Assembly (NCBI GenBank): GCA_017654935.2
Contig: CM065710.1
Coordinates: 24,540,591 to 24,604,590 of the forward strand
Source: Phymorhynchus buccinoides
Lineage: Eukaryota > Mollusca > Gastropoda > Neogastropoda > Raphitomidae
Direction of reading: 5' to 3'
DNA length: 64,000 nucleotides
Within the stretch, counting starts at the first letter, position 1, and every line of letters begins with the position of its first letter. A model generated the notes under the pieces. The model searched no databases and was not told the origin of the DNA. It was given only the letters and a program-made list of their open reading frames with translations. This document shows positions 34,397 to 61,269 of this stretch, piece by piece. The translations under genes and the position numbers were made by a program.

Positions 34397-34620
34397 ATGG
34401 CTCCCAGGGACCCCCATTTGGGGGTCTATGAAGTCCTAAAATTCTCAAGGACCCTCTAAAAGAATGTGCAGGGGGTCCCAGGGATGCACTAAAACTAAAA
34501 GAAAATCTTTTTGGCATTCACAATGCCACTGGGACCCTCTATCCTGCCTCTAGGACCCTCTATATTTTAACTGAAGGAGTCCCTGGGACCCCTTGTTTTG
34601 CGGGATGATTGGGAGCCCTG
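34397..34620. mobile_element. hAT-like MITE (CAGGGCTCCCAGGGACC ends), copy 1
   Basis: GGCTCCCAGGGACCCCCATT to ATTGGGAGCCCTG, about 224 bp. Other copies: 39760-39969, 41203-41420 (inverted) and 46590-46807, plus a partial at 46860-47000. The ends are inverted and start CAGGG. Confidence 0.8.
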
Positions 34621-34636
34621 GGGTAGGGACTTGCAG

Positions 34637-35082
34637 ATATAAGGGGCACTGTGAAAGAAAATGAACGTTCTCTATATCATATGTCTATACAAATATAAGG
34701 GGCACTGTGAAAGAAAATGAACGTTCACTATATCATATGTCTATACAGATATAAGGGGCACTGTGAAAGAAAATGAACGTTCACTATATCATATGTCTAT
34801 ACAGATATAAGGGGCACTGTGAAAGAAAATGAACGTTCACTATATCATATGTCTATACAGATATAAGGGGCACTGTGAAAGAAAATGAACGTTCCCTATA
34901 TCATATGTCTATACAGATATAAGGGGCACTGTGAAAGAAAATGAACGTTCACTATATCATATGTCTATACAGATATAAGGGGCACTGTGAAAGAAAATGA
35001 ACGTTCCCTATATCATATGTCTATACAAATATAAGGGGCACCGTGAAAGAAAATGAACGTTCACTATATCATATGTCTAAGT
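34637..35082. repeat. 56-bp tandem array, eight copies
   Basis: Unit ATATAAGGGGCACTGTGAAA followed by GAAAATGAACGTTCACTATA and TCATATGTCTATACAG. Copies are nearly identical; AACGTTC and ATATGA-type palindromes occur in each. Confidence 0.96.
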
Positions 35083-35084
35083 GT

Positions 35085-35687
35085 TTGTACGAGTAATAGA
35101 AAGAATAAGTTTGCTCAAAATGTCCACCAAGGCGAACATTGATCACAAGCTCTGAAAAACCCTATAAATGTGTACTGACTATGCTCATGGACAGACATTC
35201 AAACTAAAGTATCAGACATTCACAATTGTTTTTGAGACCTTGCCCGTTTAGAAATGGCTCAAGAATTTTCAGTTTGGCAGAAGGATGTTAGAAGAAAGTG
35301 ACCATTGTGACTGCTAAAACTAAAGCCAGAGTATAGCCTCTTGTGGGAAATGATCTCTGGATAAGTGCTGGTGAGATAGCAAATATGAGCATTTCATCAG
35401 CAAGCCTGGATAAAATCTTGCATGAACACTTGGGTATGTGGAAACGTTATAACCGTTGAGTGTCCCACTACTTTAGTTAAGAGCAGAGAAGGGGTAGGGT
35501 TGAATAATGCACCCAAACCACATACAAATTTGTATTTGATGATGAAACATTTATTTTTCAGAATGATAAAAAAAACAAGCAATAAATATCCGTTTGTAGG
35601 TTTCCAATGAGACAGCATCAGTAAACTTTCACAGAAAACAGCACAATAGCAAACTTTATCAAACAAATAATCGCCATTTTTGTGAAA
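35085..35687. other. Intergenic, no gene seen
   Basis: No recognisable domain or repeat. Short frames only. Confidence 0.4.
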
Positions 35688-36461
35688 AGCTGGATCTATG
35701 GCTCCAGTTCCTCTCCAAGAGAGAAGAACTGTCACTGCGGAATGAAACATGAGCATATTTGTCCCCATGTAAAAGCTGGATCTATGGCTCCTGTTCCTCT
35801 CCAAGAGAGAAGAACTGTCACTGCGGAATGAAACATGAGCATATTTGTTTCCATGTAAAAGCTGGATCTATGGCTCCAGTTCCTCTCCAAGAGAGAAGCA
35901 CTGTCACTGCGGAATGAAACATGAGCATATTTGTCCCCATGTAAAAGCTGGATCTATGGCTCCTGTTCCTCTCCAAGAGAGAAGAACTGTCACTGCGGAA
36001 TGAAACATGAGCATATTTGTTTCCATGTAAAAGCTGGATCTATGGCTCCTGTTCCTCTCCAAGAGAGAAGAACTGTCACTGCGGAATGAAACATGAGCAT
36101 ATTTGTCCCCATGTAAAAGCTGGATCTATGGCTCCAGTTCCTCTCCAAGAGAGAAGAACTGTCACTGCGGAATGAAACATGAGCATATTTGTTTCCATGT
36201 AAAAGCTGGATCTATGGCTCCTGTTCCTCTCCAAGAGAGAAGAACTGTCACTGCGGAATGAAACATGAGCATATTTGTCCCCATGTAAAAGCTGGATCTA
36301 TGGCTCCAGTTCCTCTCCAAGAGAGAAGAACTGTCACTGCGGAATGAAACATGAGCATATTTGTTTCCATGTAAAAGCTGGATCTATGGCTCCTGTTCCT
36401 CTCCAAGAGAGCACTGTCACGGCGGAATGAAACATGAGCATATTTTGTCCCCATGTAAATA
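35688..36461. repeat. 86-bp tandem array, nine copies, with dimeric pattern
   Basis: Unit starts AGCTGGATCTATGGCTCCAG. Copies alternate at two places: CTCCAG/CTCCTG near the start, and TTGTCCCCATG/TTGTTTCCATG near the end. This suggests amplification as dimers (172 bp). The last unit is shortened. Confidence 0.95.
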
Positions 36462-36594
36462 TGCCTTTTGTATTTGTTGTTCAAGCTCTGGCATCTGATT
36501 CCCCCCTATTTTATTGTGACAACGCAAATGACTACACTGCTGCAGTTACTTTGGGGATTTGAAAGAAAACAGACTTTTGCAGAGTTCAGTTGGG

Positions 36595-36795
36595 GTCTGG
36601 TCGTTTCGAGCGCAAACCATTTCATGCGCTGGTCGTTTCGAGCACAAATTTCACTTTTTCAAATAGGGTTAGGGTTAGGGTTAGGGTTAGGTAAATGAGC
36701 ACAAATTTCACTTTTTTGAACCCCTTATCTAAATGGTTCAAGTAAAGAAAGAGTCAAATTAGCGCTCGAAATGGTTTGCGCTCGAATCGACCCGT
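36595..36795. repeat. Foldback with (TTAGGG)n core
   Basis: Arms with TTTCGAGCGCAAACCATTTC / GAAATGGTTTGCGCTCGAAT and GAGCACAAATTTCACTTTTT. The core at 36664-36692 is AGGGTTAGGGTTAGGGTTAG. Same architecture as 29605-29845, including the CAAATTTCACTTT motif. Confidence 0.75.
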
Positions 36796-38320
36796 GACCG
36801 TTCAGTTGATCTCCCACCTATTTACTTTTCCAACTGAACCCCTTGTGATTTTCTCCTGAACATTTTTTTTTATACTTTATGTGAAGCACTGGTAGAGTGG
36901 ATAGCAAATCATGTGAAGCCCAAGTGTCGTGCATGACTTACTCCGTCTTCTATCTTGCATCTCACAAAAATTTACTCAATTTTCAATTCAAGCCTACAAA
37001 ATACTCAGCCAAGTTCATCTTTTTATATAATCTTAAAACAACAAATGATTATCTAATATTTAATACCTATCTGAACTTATAAAATAAATACCCAACCAAA
37101 TTACTCTTTTAAATACATTGTAAACAAACGCTTTTCTATTATCTAATATATTTATCAAATCCTATCTCATCCCGTGCTGCGCATCTTCGTCTTTGAACCC
37201 CTATATATGTTAATAATTGCCGATAAATGGCAGGTGGACATTACTGGAAGTGGAAGAAGAAGAAATCTACAAAGTTGAAGATGCTTGAGAGTTCGCCGAG
37301 GGCACTATTTTTTACATACCCTATGTCGACCTGGACTGGTGCCGTAACCGTTTGATTTGAAAGTATAGCAAAGTGCGTATGTTCTAGTTAGGGATACGTC
37401 TAACAGTTCGGACTTGCCAGAAGGAGCGTACACACTGCCTTTTCTCCACATTGCAAAATATAATGAGAGGCCCTCGTACTTGAGACTTCTTCTTCCGGTT
37501 AAGAGACCCGCACAAAGAAGGTCAAAGGATATATAGGTCAAAGTTATACATACCGTCATTGACCCGCAATCAACAATGTGATTTTTATGGCACTTGGTAG
37601 CTTCAACAACTGTGAGTGTGTGACGAATAGCACACATACGACGGAGTTCAGAGTTCACATTACAAATCAGATTCAGTCATGACATGAATGACCATAGTTA
37701 CCGCTGGAACCGATCTTGTCTCTGGAACTTGATAGCGCCAAAAATGTTGAGAAAAACCGGTGTCGTGAGAAATACGTACCCCGTGAAATTAATACCATTG
37801 CGCATACGCACTAGAACCGTTGCTATTTCGTGCGATAAATAAGTCAAGTATTTTTTTAAATATTGAGATTTATAGAGCGGGTGGGTGTGAATCTACATCT
37901 TTGCCGAGAAATCGATGTACAAACCCATGCCACTTAGTTTCGTATTTTCCAAAATGGCGGACGATATAATGAAGCTCCCATGCAGACAAAAGTAACATTT
38001 AAAAAAACTAATTTTAGAAAAATATCACCGACTTATCAAGTAAAGGGTATTTGTTTCACGGGTGAGGTATTACGCAACACCGGAATTCATAGCTGAATGG
38101 GGCTACGTGACGATCGACGAGCACAAACTGACAAAGTCAAAGTGAAAGTCGGACATTTAGAATTAGATCCACAGATCCGGCTGGCGTGCTGTGCTATGAT
38201 ACTAGCTTAATTAGCAAACTAACAAACCATCTTTCGCTGTAGATGAACTCAGGAGGTCCAAGTCCATGAGCAAATCTGTGTAAAAACGTTTATAAACGGC
38301 AAGCTTCCCTAGCTTTTTAT
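36796..38320. other. Intergenic, AT-rich, no gene seen
   Basis: Near 37865-37970 a block (GGTGTGAATCTACATCTTTG, CGAGAAATCGATGT, CACTTAGTTTCGTA) resembles 18435-18510, so a dispersed repeat is present. No exon is supported. Confidence 0.45.
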
Positions 38321-38324
38321 TCCC

Positions 38325-38725
38325 CCTGAGCAAAAGAGGGCAAAAGCCTTTTGTCTTTTGAAAAGGCTTCAAAAATAAGCCAAATTGCTTCATCTGCATC
38401 GATAGGTAGGTAGGTAGGTAGGTAGGGACAAAAAAATGTCTGAAATTTAGGAAGATTGTCTAGAAGATTTTTAAAAGTATTAATATTTTGTGCAAACTTA
38501 ATGTTAGTGTCAAGATCATTCCAGTAAACAGCAACTCTGTTAGTAAAGTAACATTTTCTTTTGTTAGTATTGCAATGTTTAACAAAAATTTTGCCATCAG
38601 ATTTTCTAGTGCTAGTAATTTGTGGGGCTGAAAAGAAAGTATCAACATGAACGTCATCAATGTTGTTGACATTTTTTTTGCATAGGGCCAATATTTTTTT
38701 GGCATAGGGCCACATCGTGGCATAT
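38325..38725 (-). pseudogene. LINE reverse-transcriptase C-terminal fragment
   Basis: The minus-strand frame reads SDGKIFVKHCNTNKRKCYFT then NRVAVYWNDLDTNIKFAQNI and NTFKNLLD. This fits the tail found after the RT domain of CR1/Jockey-like LINEs (F..R....WN.L......A....FK..LD). A (CCTA)n stretch follows on this strand, near 38405-38425. It is 5' truncated and ends about 150 nt before the FMO start codon on the opposite strand. Confidence 0.65.
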
Positions 38726-38881
38726 TCATCAAGAGGGTGCCAGAATGATCAATTAAATGATCGTGGGCCTCAAAGAGAAGAAGAAGAAGAAGGCAGACTT
38801 TGGCTTTGCTGCTTGGTAACTCGTCTCATTTAAACTTCAAAGTGGCAAATTTGATTTCAAGAAAAAACTAAAATCTGAACA

Positions 38882-53338
<14,457 letters not shown>

Positions 53339-54355
53339 ACAAAGGGGGGAAACTCTCTTTCTAATTAACTGCCCTCCACCATGATTATGGTTTGCTTTTT
53401 TGTTTTTTTTCTCCCCTTGTTGTTAATCTATAAATTGTTTATCATTCTTTTTCTTTATTATGAATTTCATGTGCATCATGTGGGGCCAGAGTTTCCCCGG
53501 CTGATCCGGGGGGGGACTTAACGGTCGTGCATGACACATTCTGCATGCATCATGGCTACAAAGTATTTTCCCATTTTTTTTCTCACTCACACATAGACAC
53601 ACACATATGAGTCACACACACACTCTCTGTGTCGTTCTTCGTAGCTAAAAATAGATAGACGCTGATACAAACACTTCCTTTCACGAAGAAGAGCGCTCTT
53701 GATTTCAGCCAATCAGAAAAAAGGATCGCCAGGTTCGGAGAACATGTCCGAACTCCAAACCATTGAACGAAGGGTTTGCCATCCCACTGGAACTAGGTTT
53801 GTCATACCTAGATCGACTTTGATTAAGACACAAGGAGGATAACGAACTCTTGAACGATCAAGAGTTCGTCGAACCCTGCGAACCAGGATCGTGATCCAAA
53901 TGAATGGCCTATTAAGAAGGGCCTTTAGGGAGGATGCATTATAGTCTGTAGAATGTATTATTTTTGGAACAGGCTAACAATGCTACTGCTGTAGGAGTAC
54001 TATGGTGGAAGCAAGTCGCCCGTGAAATTCGAAAACCTCGTATCTCAATTTTGGTAGTTTTGAGAAAAATGAAAAGAAACTTTAAAAAATTAACTGCGTT
54101 GACCACAATTGATTAACTATGATGAATATGTTGTTCAAGACATTGCGAGTTTAGTCCTGCATTTTGTTAAACTTACTTAATATTTTTTTTATTAGACTTG
54201 AAAAGAACGAAGATACAAGTTTTTTGTCCTTAACTAGATCTGAATTTGGGACTTACGAGTTTTTCTTTTATTTTCACAACCTCATTTACCCCAGATAGAA
54301 AGTCGTTAGAGATACGAGCTTTTTTTGGTGGAAGGTGGCAGGAAAAATGAGAGAG
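53339..54355. other. FMO 3' flank
   Basis: Presumed 3' UTR followed by intergenic sequence. No canonical AATAAA is evident within about 600 nt. A hairpin-forming stretch lies around 53845-53872 (AACTCTTGAACGATCAAGAG). Confidence 0.45.
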
Positions 54356-54359
54356 CTAT

Positions 54360-54995
54360 GTACCGTAAAATGCGGACTATAAGCCGCTACTTTTTTCCTC
54401 AACTTTGGTCCATGCGGCTTATATTCTGATGCGGTTTATCTATCGATTTTTTTTCAATTCTATGTTTATCAGTATGACTAAATCTGTTTCCAGCCATATT
54501 CTTTAGTCTATTTTGAGCTTCTTTCGAGCTCTGAAAATTGGTTTTGACAATTAATTGATTCAAATCCCATGTTGAAAGTGTTTAAGAGTATCACATACTC
54601 ATGTTGTAATAGAAGAATGTGCACATTGTGTTCGTTTTCTGTAACAAGGCTGGTAAAATCTAATGCTTTTTGCTTTAACTTTGACTCCTTTTTGCGAATA
54701 TCATTTTCTCTGCGGCTTATAAACTGATGCGGCTTATATGTGATGCAGCACAGGAAAACCAGGCTAATGTCGTAAATGATCACTTTTGACATTCATATTT
54801 TCAGAAAGGCCAGAGACAACAGATTAACAGGCAAAAAACATCATTTTCTCTGCGGCTTATAAACTGATGTGGCTTATAATTATGTGAATAAATACCTGAT
54901 ATTCTGTCAATGTTTGTAACTTTCCGTTATCAAACCTACCGTATTTTCCAGGCTTTCTCCAGGTGCGTCTTATATTCCAGTTTTTACGGTATCTA
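54360..54995. repeat. TACCGTA-family relatives with GCGGCTTATA repeats
   Basis: Begins TACCGTAAAATGCGGACTAT and ends CAGTTTTTACGGTA. Internal copies of TCTGCGGCTTATAAACTGAT lie at about 54709 and 54850. Related to but diverged from 11146-11735. Confidence 0.65.
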
Positions 54996-55180
54996 ACTAA
55001 AAATTTAAAAAAAATCGAGATACGAGGTTTTTGATTTTCACTGACGAAGTTCTAGTGACACGTTCATTGTTGTGCCATAGCAAGACTGGTTCGTGCCTGT
55101 TGTAGACTGATGGGTCATTTGATTTGTAGTGATGCATTATAAAGGGTTTGTGCTTTAGTTGGATTTTTTCCAGTGTTAAC

Positions 55181-55665
55181 CAGAGGTTCCGTTAGACCGG
55201 CATATGCCGGTTTTTACCGATATGTTTTGGTCTAGTACCGATATAAATTAATGTCATCGGTATTGCGTACAGGTACCTGAGAATTTCTTTCGAGCTGGTA
55301 AGGAAAGACCCTGCGTCACACACATCTACGTCAGGCAGATGCGCGATAAAAGTTTTGCGTCATGCTTACGTAAATAGCAAGGTTGTGTTCCCGCTTGTGG
55401 GATTCCCGCTCTCTGCTCTCCGGTTTCTTGTCTGTATAGATTGCGTAGTTCTCCCCTCACCCCCTCTGTCGTTCTGTTTGTCTGATGATGACGACAACAT
55501 CACAAAAGTGACGTAACTTGGTCTTAAAAGGCAACATACAATGACGCATTATGATCTCATAGATCTATGTACAGATATTTTCTGCACAGCGAAGTTTAAT
55601 TGCACCGGCTGTGTGATGGCCAGTACCGGAATATTTTCCTTTTTGGTAGGCTAGCGGAACCTCTG
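55181..55665. mobile_element. Non-autonomous DNA transposon (CAGAGGTTCCG ends)
   Basis: CAGAGGTTCCGTTAGACCGG at the left, GCTAGCGGAACCTCTG at the right, flanked by GTTAAC on both sides. About 485 bp, hAT-like by the CAGAG terminus. No transposase is readable. Confidence 0.75.
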
Positions 55666-55984
55666 GTTAACGCAGCTTGATTGCCTGGGGCAGGTTGTAA
55701 TGATATATTGTGCTGTGGATTGATAGGATGATGTTTGTTGTGGTGATTATTTTGCGTTGTGCTTTGCTTCATTGATTGATGTACGTAATCACAGCTGTTC
55801 TTGCCGCAACCCTTCAATGTGACTGGATATTGGTCTATATTTTCTGGGGTTTTGTTGTTTTGTATGTTGTTGTTGTTGTTGAAGGTTTGTTTGTCCGTTT
55901 ATTTTATTTTTTCACAAACTTTTTTTTTATTGTTTGTTTATATATTTTTCTTCTTTTTGTTTTTCCATGTACCCGACGACGAAA

Positions 55985-56185
55985 ATGGAGCTTTACGTCC
56001 TCTTGGTCTGAATCAGACACATATGGGACATTTGTAAATACAAATATGGTGTGAACAATACTGGAGGCAATGCCCAGAGGCAGTATGAAACCAGTAAAGT
56101 CCCGATTTTTTAAATTAATACAGATAGGTGTAGCTGTAACCACGCCTCGGTTAAACCTCATCGGCTATGGCACCGCTACAAGTAT
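55985..56185 (+). repeat. Interspersed repeat copy (AATACTGGAGGCAATGCC family)
   Basis: Third copy of the element at 6603-6805, nearly full. Confidence 0.75.
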
Positions 56186-56517
56186 TTAATGAATTTCCAT
56201 GTACCCCCAAGGGGCTTTTTTGGAAATAAGAAAAAAACCTTGAAAACCTACGAGAAATAAGTCCATCCTTTTAATTCAGTGTGTTGTTCATGTTGTAAAG
56301 TGTATAATTATCAAGAACAAGCTTGCACGAATGTGCCCTGTTTTCTGTGGGCAAATTATTAATTATGCATGCAACGCTTATTTTGTAGCCAGTGGTCAAT
56401 GGACAAAACTATGTTATGCATATTTCTTGTCTGTAACTGTGGAATGCCCACAGTAGCTTTTTGGGGCTTTGTGAGCTCACTGAACTGTATATATTGTAAA
56501 TAAATTAACTTTGGGTA

Positions 56518-56942
56518 AAGGTAAAGATGTGCCACCCCCCCTGCATTTCTCGGTTAATTCTATTTTTCCGTTTTTGCCTTTCTTACCATACATAAAGCTT
56601 TATTTTAAGAACATTTTTAGCTAATAACCTTTTTTGGAATACTACCCCTATCCCTAACCCTAGCCCTATAGCCTAACCCTATCCCACTATGTACTGCAGT
56701 ACACCGCGATTTGTCACAGGTTGGTGGTTCGTTGCGTTTTTCCGTCTTATAGGGTGGGGGGGTAGGGTTAGCTTTACTGAGGGCTAGGGTTAGGGATTTT
56801 GTTAGTATTCAAATAAAGTCTTTTTCAGCTAAAAATGTTCCTAAAATACACCTTCATGTATGGTAAGAAAGGCAATAACGGAAAAATAGAATTAACCGAG
56901 ATAGGTAGGGGGGGTGGCACATCTTGACCTTTACCTAACTTT
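56518..56942. repeat. Large foldback with telomere-like core
   Basis: Arms of about 140 bp: GGTAAAGGTAAAGATGTGCC ... and its complement GGCACATCTTGACCTTTACC. The core contains CCCTATCCCTAACCCTAGCC (56646..) and its complement GGGCTAGGGTTAGGG (56783..). Third example of the telomere-core foldback architecture. Confidence 0.85.
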
Positions 56943-59030
56943 GATTAAAGGTGGCTGTGCCATGATAAAAAAAACAAATATAAAATTACTGTTATTGCTT
57001 CACAGAAATGTATGTTCATTTATGACGAAAGGGATCTTGTTTTGTTAAGTATACGTTCAGAATTAACCAGGACAGGTTGGAGAATAGAAGCAAGAAAAAT
57101 GGGAAGGTATGTGGTTGGAAAAATTTATTTTTGCTTTACCTTGTGATTTTTATTGTAGAAATTTTGTAACGATATCAAATATTAGTCTTTTTCAGGCCTA
57201 CGGTCACACATTTGATGGATCACCTTTATATAATATATGACGTATCGTCGTTTCTCGCATAAAAAAACCTGTGGAAGATAGCTACGTGATGACGGTAGAG
57301 GTCTGTTCATTGCGTGAACGATTCCGTATTTCAACGCATCTAAATTAAAGCAACCCAGCATGTAAACACCCATTCAACAATTTAATTTAAGTCTTCTTCT
57401 TTCGTTCAGATTGCATCTTGTTTCGAAACGCTTCATCATTTGACTGAAAATGGCATCTTTTGTGAGGCACCCTATTTGGCTGGCACACTTGATGATAGGT
57501 AACCTATCTGAATTCAGAATTTGGAACGAGATTTGGTTTCGAGCTCTCAATTCAGATTTTTTTTTTAAATCGATAAAACTGGCCCTGTGAAGTTGTTTAT
57601 GAAACCCAGTCTTTACGTCATGAAAACAACTTTTTTTTGTGCACTTTTAAGTTTTTTTCAGAAATCAATAATATGGTCATCAAACTGTTCGTTTGGATTC
57701 TGTGGGTTCTCATTGAACATCTGAACATGTAGACCGAATCTCCAGGCTAATCCTACCTATTACCCTAAGTATTCTAGGTGTCAGAAGTCAAGGCTGTTGT
57801 TTTGTCAGGGAAACTGGCCACATTTTTAGGCAACTATATATATATATATATATATTTTTTTTTGGTGCTGTCCCATCTTCTGGGCTGTACAGTGGCGTTG
57901 CTCCCACGCCGCTCGTTCCGAATCCCAATTCGCAGCTACACCCGGGTTTGTTCAAGTCGCAGAAACCGAGACCAGCAGTCCAAGGGGAGCGAATCTATGT
58001 TAGACCGTCAGGAGGCAACCAACCGAGGAGACACTGCACTTCTGCTGAGTCACTTCGGTGGAGTTCAGTGGAGCCTGTTCAGGGCAACTATATTTTTCTG
58101 TGGAAGCAAAAAACAACTTAACCAACTTTAAAAAAATGAAATCACATAGAAGTCTAATAATGAGATCAAAATGTAGTTGCACCATATGAGACAGATGTGA
58201 TTCTAGGGCGTGGGGTTGGTACAATCCCCCCCAAATCTGTTCCTTCCCGCAATAATCGGGTCTAAATGCGGGCCGACTTCCGCATATTTGCAGAACTGCC
58301 CGCACTTTTTACCGATCGCTGCGAGAATTCCTTTGTCGTCTACTAAATCCGTTGTCTGCACAAACCGAAAGCATCGAGCAGGAATGAATGATTTCTCAAC
58401 ATTTCATTGGTTCCTTTACAATGTTAGTGTAAATCACCGACAAGAAGTTGCGAGAGTTCTACCCGCCATGTTGAATTTTCTCTTAAATGAAGTGGACAAT
58501 GACACTCTTCGACTTAGATACACAATTTATGTGATAAATCAATTAAAGAAAAAAAAAGAGTAATTAAAGAGTTGTTGTCCGTCACCGAAGGTAACGGACT
58601 TTGCGATGGGCTGGTATTATGGGCTGATTTTGGAATAGTGTTGTTGCTATACACAATTTATGTTGTTGCTATACACAATTTATGTTGTTGCTATACACAT
58701 ATGTGATAAACAATTAAAGAAAAAAAAAGAGTAATTAAAGAGTTGTGTGCCCTTGATTACCTCTGTCAAGGAGGTTATGTGACAGTTGTTGTCTGTCTTC
58801 ATCTTTCTGTGTCTGTCTGTCTGTTCCATATTTTTGGGTTTGTTTGTAGTCGTCTTTTCCCCAAAAAAACTTCTGAATGGATGTTAATAAAATGTTGTAA
58901 AAGGAAAGATTATAAATTAAGAATGTTGCTTCCAATGAGGCTTTATACTGAAAATTCTCTGCCCCTGTCTCGTGACCTGAGATGCGAACGCCCCCTACTT
59001 CAGATTATCCCCCTTGCCTGTCAGGAGCTA
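56943..59030. other. Intergenic, no supported gene
   Basis: AT-rich sequence with a (TA)n run at 57836-57856. At 57880-58080 a GC-richer block (CTGTACAGTGGCGTTGCTCC) may be an old retroelement or exon remnant, with no recognised domain. At 58625-58700 a GTTGTTGCTATACACAATTT unit is repeated three times. A TTAAAGAAAAAAAAAGAGTAA-type block is duplicated at about 58540 and 58712. Confidence 0.45.
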
Positions 59031-59034
59031 GTAG

Positions 59035-59214
59035 TACAGTGGAACCTCCCTTATAAGACCTTCAAAAATCATCCAGAATGAGGTCTTATAAGGGAGAGGT
59101 CTTATAAGGGAGGTAATTTTAATACTTGCAAAGAAGGGCAATGTCTCAGAGAAGTAGGTCTTATGTGGGAGGGAGTCTTATAATGGGAGGTCTTATAAGG
59201 GAGGTTCCACTGTA
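59035..59214. mobile_element. pogo-like MITE, well preserved
   Basis: TACAGTGGAACCTCCCTTAT and AAGGGAGGTTCCACTGTA. The cleanest copy in the window and useful as a reference. Confidence 0.9.
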
Positions 59215-59535
59215 GTCTTTTTGTGCAAAAACATTCTGAATAAGATGTTAGTAACATTTTGTAAAGGGAAAGATTCTAAGTTAAGAATGTTGCTTCCAAT
59301 AGGGCATTTGCCGCGTACCGGCGGCCCTTCAATTTCACCGAGTTGAATTTAGAGAGTTGAACTGGAGAGGTCAGCGTAACTCGGGCAGAACGAGCTCGGG
59401 CAATTTAGTAGTCTAGTATAGAGTACGGCCAGTCGTGGCAAATGCCCTATTATAGGGTTTATTGATAGTGTCATTTGGATAACAACCTGTCTTTTCTGTC
59501 AGGGAGATAATAACTTCTAGATTGTGTGAAAATTT

Positions 59536-59640
59536 GGGTGGCGAGCCTCTGGCTGCGATGCGCTCTCCAGGTGGGAGCAACCCGAATTTCACAGAGATGC
59601 CTCTGTGACTATAAAGTACCTAATACCTAATACCTTCTTT
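59536..59640 (+). mobile_element. SINE 3'-tail fragment (family 1)
   Basis: GGGTGGCGAGCCTCTGGCTG to CCTAATACCTAATACC without the tRNA head. Consistent with a 5'-truncated insertion or a LINE tail. Confidence 0.8.
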
Positions 59641-60059
59641 AACCCTCTTGCGTTCGTATTTGTTGCAGAAAACCTTTTTCTAGTGGTCAGATTCTTCCAT
59701 ACATTTTCGGGAAAATCAGTCTTTTGAAGCACATAGAACGCCGTACAGTTACTATCACATCATTGCAAGTGAGAAGCTTCTTCACAGTGTGTGTATAACA
59801 AGCCAGAACTTAGTGTGTGATGAAAACGTTTTTCCCCAGTCTCAGATTAATTTATCCTGCAACAGAAAAAGGTTTAATTTTTTTTCTCCCAGAAAGATAG
59901 GTTTTGTGTGCGTTATATTTGGAGGACAGACTACAATTTCCAATCCACCTTTCTTTCTTTCAATGAGCAGCCGATCTTTTTGAACAAAACCAGAAATTCG
60001 TAAGCGTCCAAACATCTAGATGTATTGATTCATTTCTAGCGGACACACTTCAGATCAGG

Positions 60060-60380
60060 GGGCGTTTCACAAGAGCTAGCGTTCCGTAGCGTGAGCGCAA
60101 ATCGGCAAAAACGTTACTAAGATTAAAGAAACACCTCTTTTGCCGACGTTTGCCGCAAACGTGTTGTGCCTGCGACCAAAGTATCTCTCGGCGAACTATC
60201 ACGATACGTTTCTTGTTGTTGATTGGTCCATTAAAGTTTGGTTAAAATAATACTTTGTTTTGACCAATCAGACAAGAGCTTGTAATATTTTCCCACAAAT
60301 GTTTTCTAAAGTGTTTCTTAGACCCTTTTTGGTGTAACAGTTATGTGCGCAGCGACCGTCGTCTAGAGAAACTAGACCCA
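60060..60380 (+). repeat. Interspersed repeat (GTTTCACAAG family), near full
   Basis: GGCGTTTCACAAGAGCTAGC to TCTAGAGAAACTAGACCC. Homologous in reverse to 52577-52930 and in part to 7205-7330. Confidence 0.75.
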
Positions 60381-60567
60381 GATAATATGGGATTAGAAAG
60401 AATTATTTGAGATGATGAGCATGAATTTTTTATAAATTTTATTGAAGTCTGAATTTTCCCTCCACCAATGACAGCATTCTTGATATTTAGATATTGCTAT
60501 CGGCATTTCCGCAGATTTTAATTTTAATTTTTGTATCTGCAAAATGATCCATGCAGGAACAAAATTA

Positions 60568-60925
60568 AGTTTCAGTTTGTAAATTGGTATTAAAACTTCT
60601 TTACATATCTCTACGAATTAAGTTTGTAAATTGGTATTAAAACTTCTTTACATATATGTACGAATTAAGTTTGTAAATTGGTATTAAAACTTCTTTACAT
60701 ATCTGTACAAATTAAGTTTTGTAAATTGGTATTAAAACTTCTGTACAAATTAAGTTTGTAAATTGGTATTTCTTTACATATTTGTACAAATTAAGTTTGT
60801 AAATTGGTATTAAAACTTCTTTACATATCTGTATGAATTAAGGTTGTAAATTGGTATTAAAACTTCTTTACATATATGTAAGAATTAAGTTTGTAAATTG
60901 GTATTAAAACTTCTTTACATATCTA
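60568..60925. repeat. 47-bp tandem array, ~8 copies
   Basis: Unit AATTAAGTTTGTAAATTGGT then ATTAAAACTTCTTTACATAT and CTGTACG. Two units are internally deleted. Confidence 0.95.
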
Positions 60926-60949
60926 TATATTTATTTGTGTTCGGCGCGC

Positions 60950-60973
60950 GTTGCTCACACACACAGACACCAG

Positions 60974-61005
<32 letters not shown>

Positions 61006-61045
61006 GCGCATGTATGCACACATGCGCGCATGTATGCGCACATGC
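60950..61045. repeat. (CA)n with ATGCGCACATG units
   Basis: Short (CA)n followed by repeated CATGCGCGCATGTATGC palindromic motifs. Confidence 0.9.
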
Positions 61046-61269
61046 AAATTCCAAGACAATGATAACAGTATGTCATTTTAATAACTGACTCAAACACATC
61101 CAAACAAACATTATATTGTAGATAATTCTTTGAGTATAAAAACCTGGTTTCCACGAAAGAAAAGGCAAAAAAACAAAACAACAACAATAAAAAGCAAAGA
61201 ACACAACAAATATCAACATTCTTTTCATACATCAGTTGGAGAACAAGGACATCTGACCTGTGTAAGCCC

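Noticed and set aside
36664..36692. Chromosome end
   Set aside because: The TTAGGG run is short, internal and enclosed by inverted arms, with genes on both sides.
58210..58563. Plus-strand frame of 117 codons as a gene
   Set aside because: No recognisable domain, ends in an A-rich repeat duplicated nearby, and has AT-rich third positions unlike the real exons.
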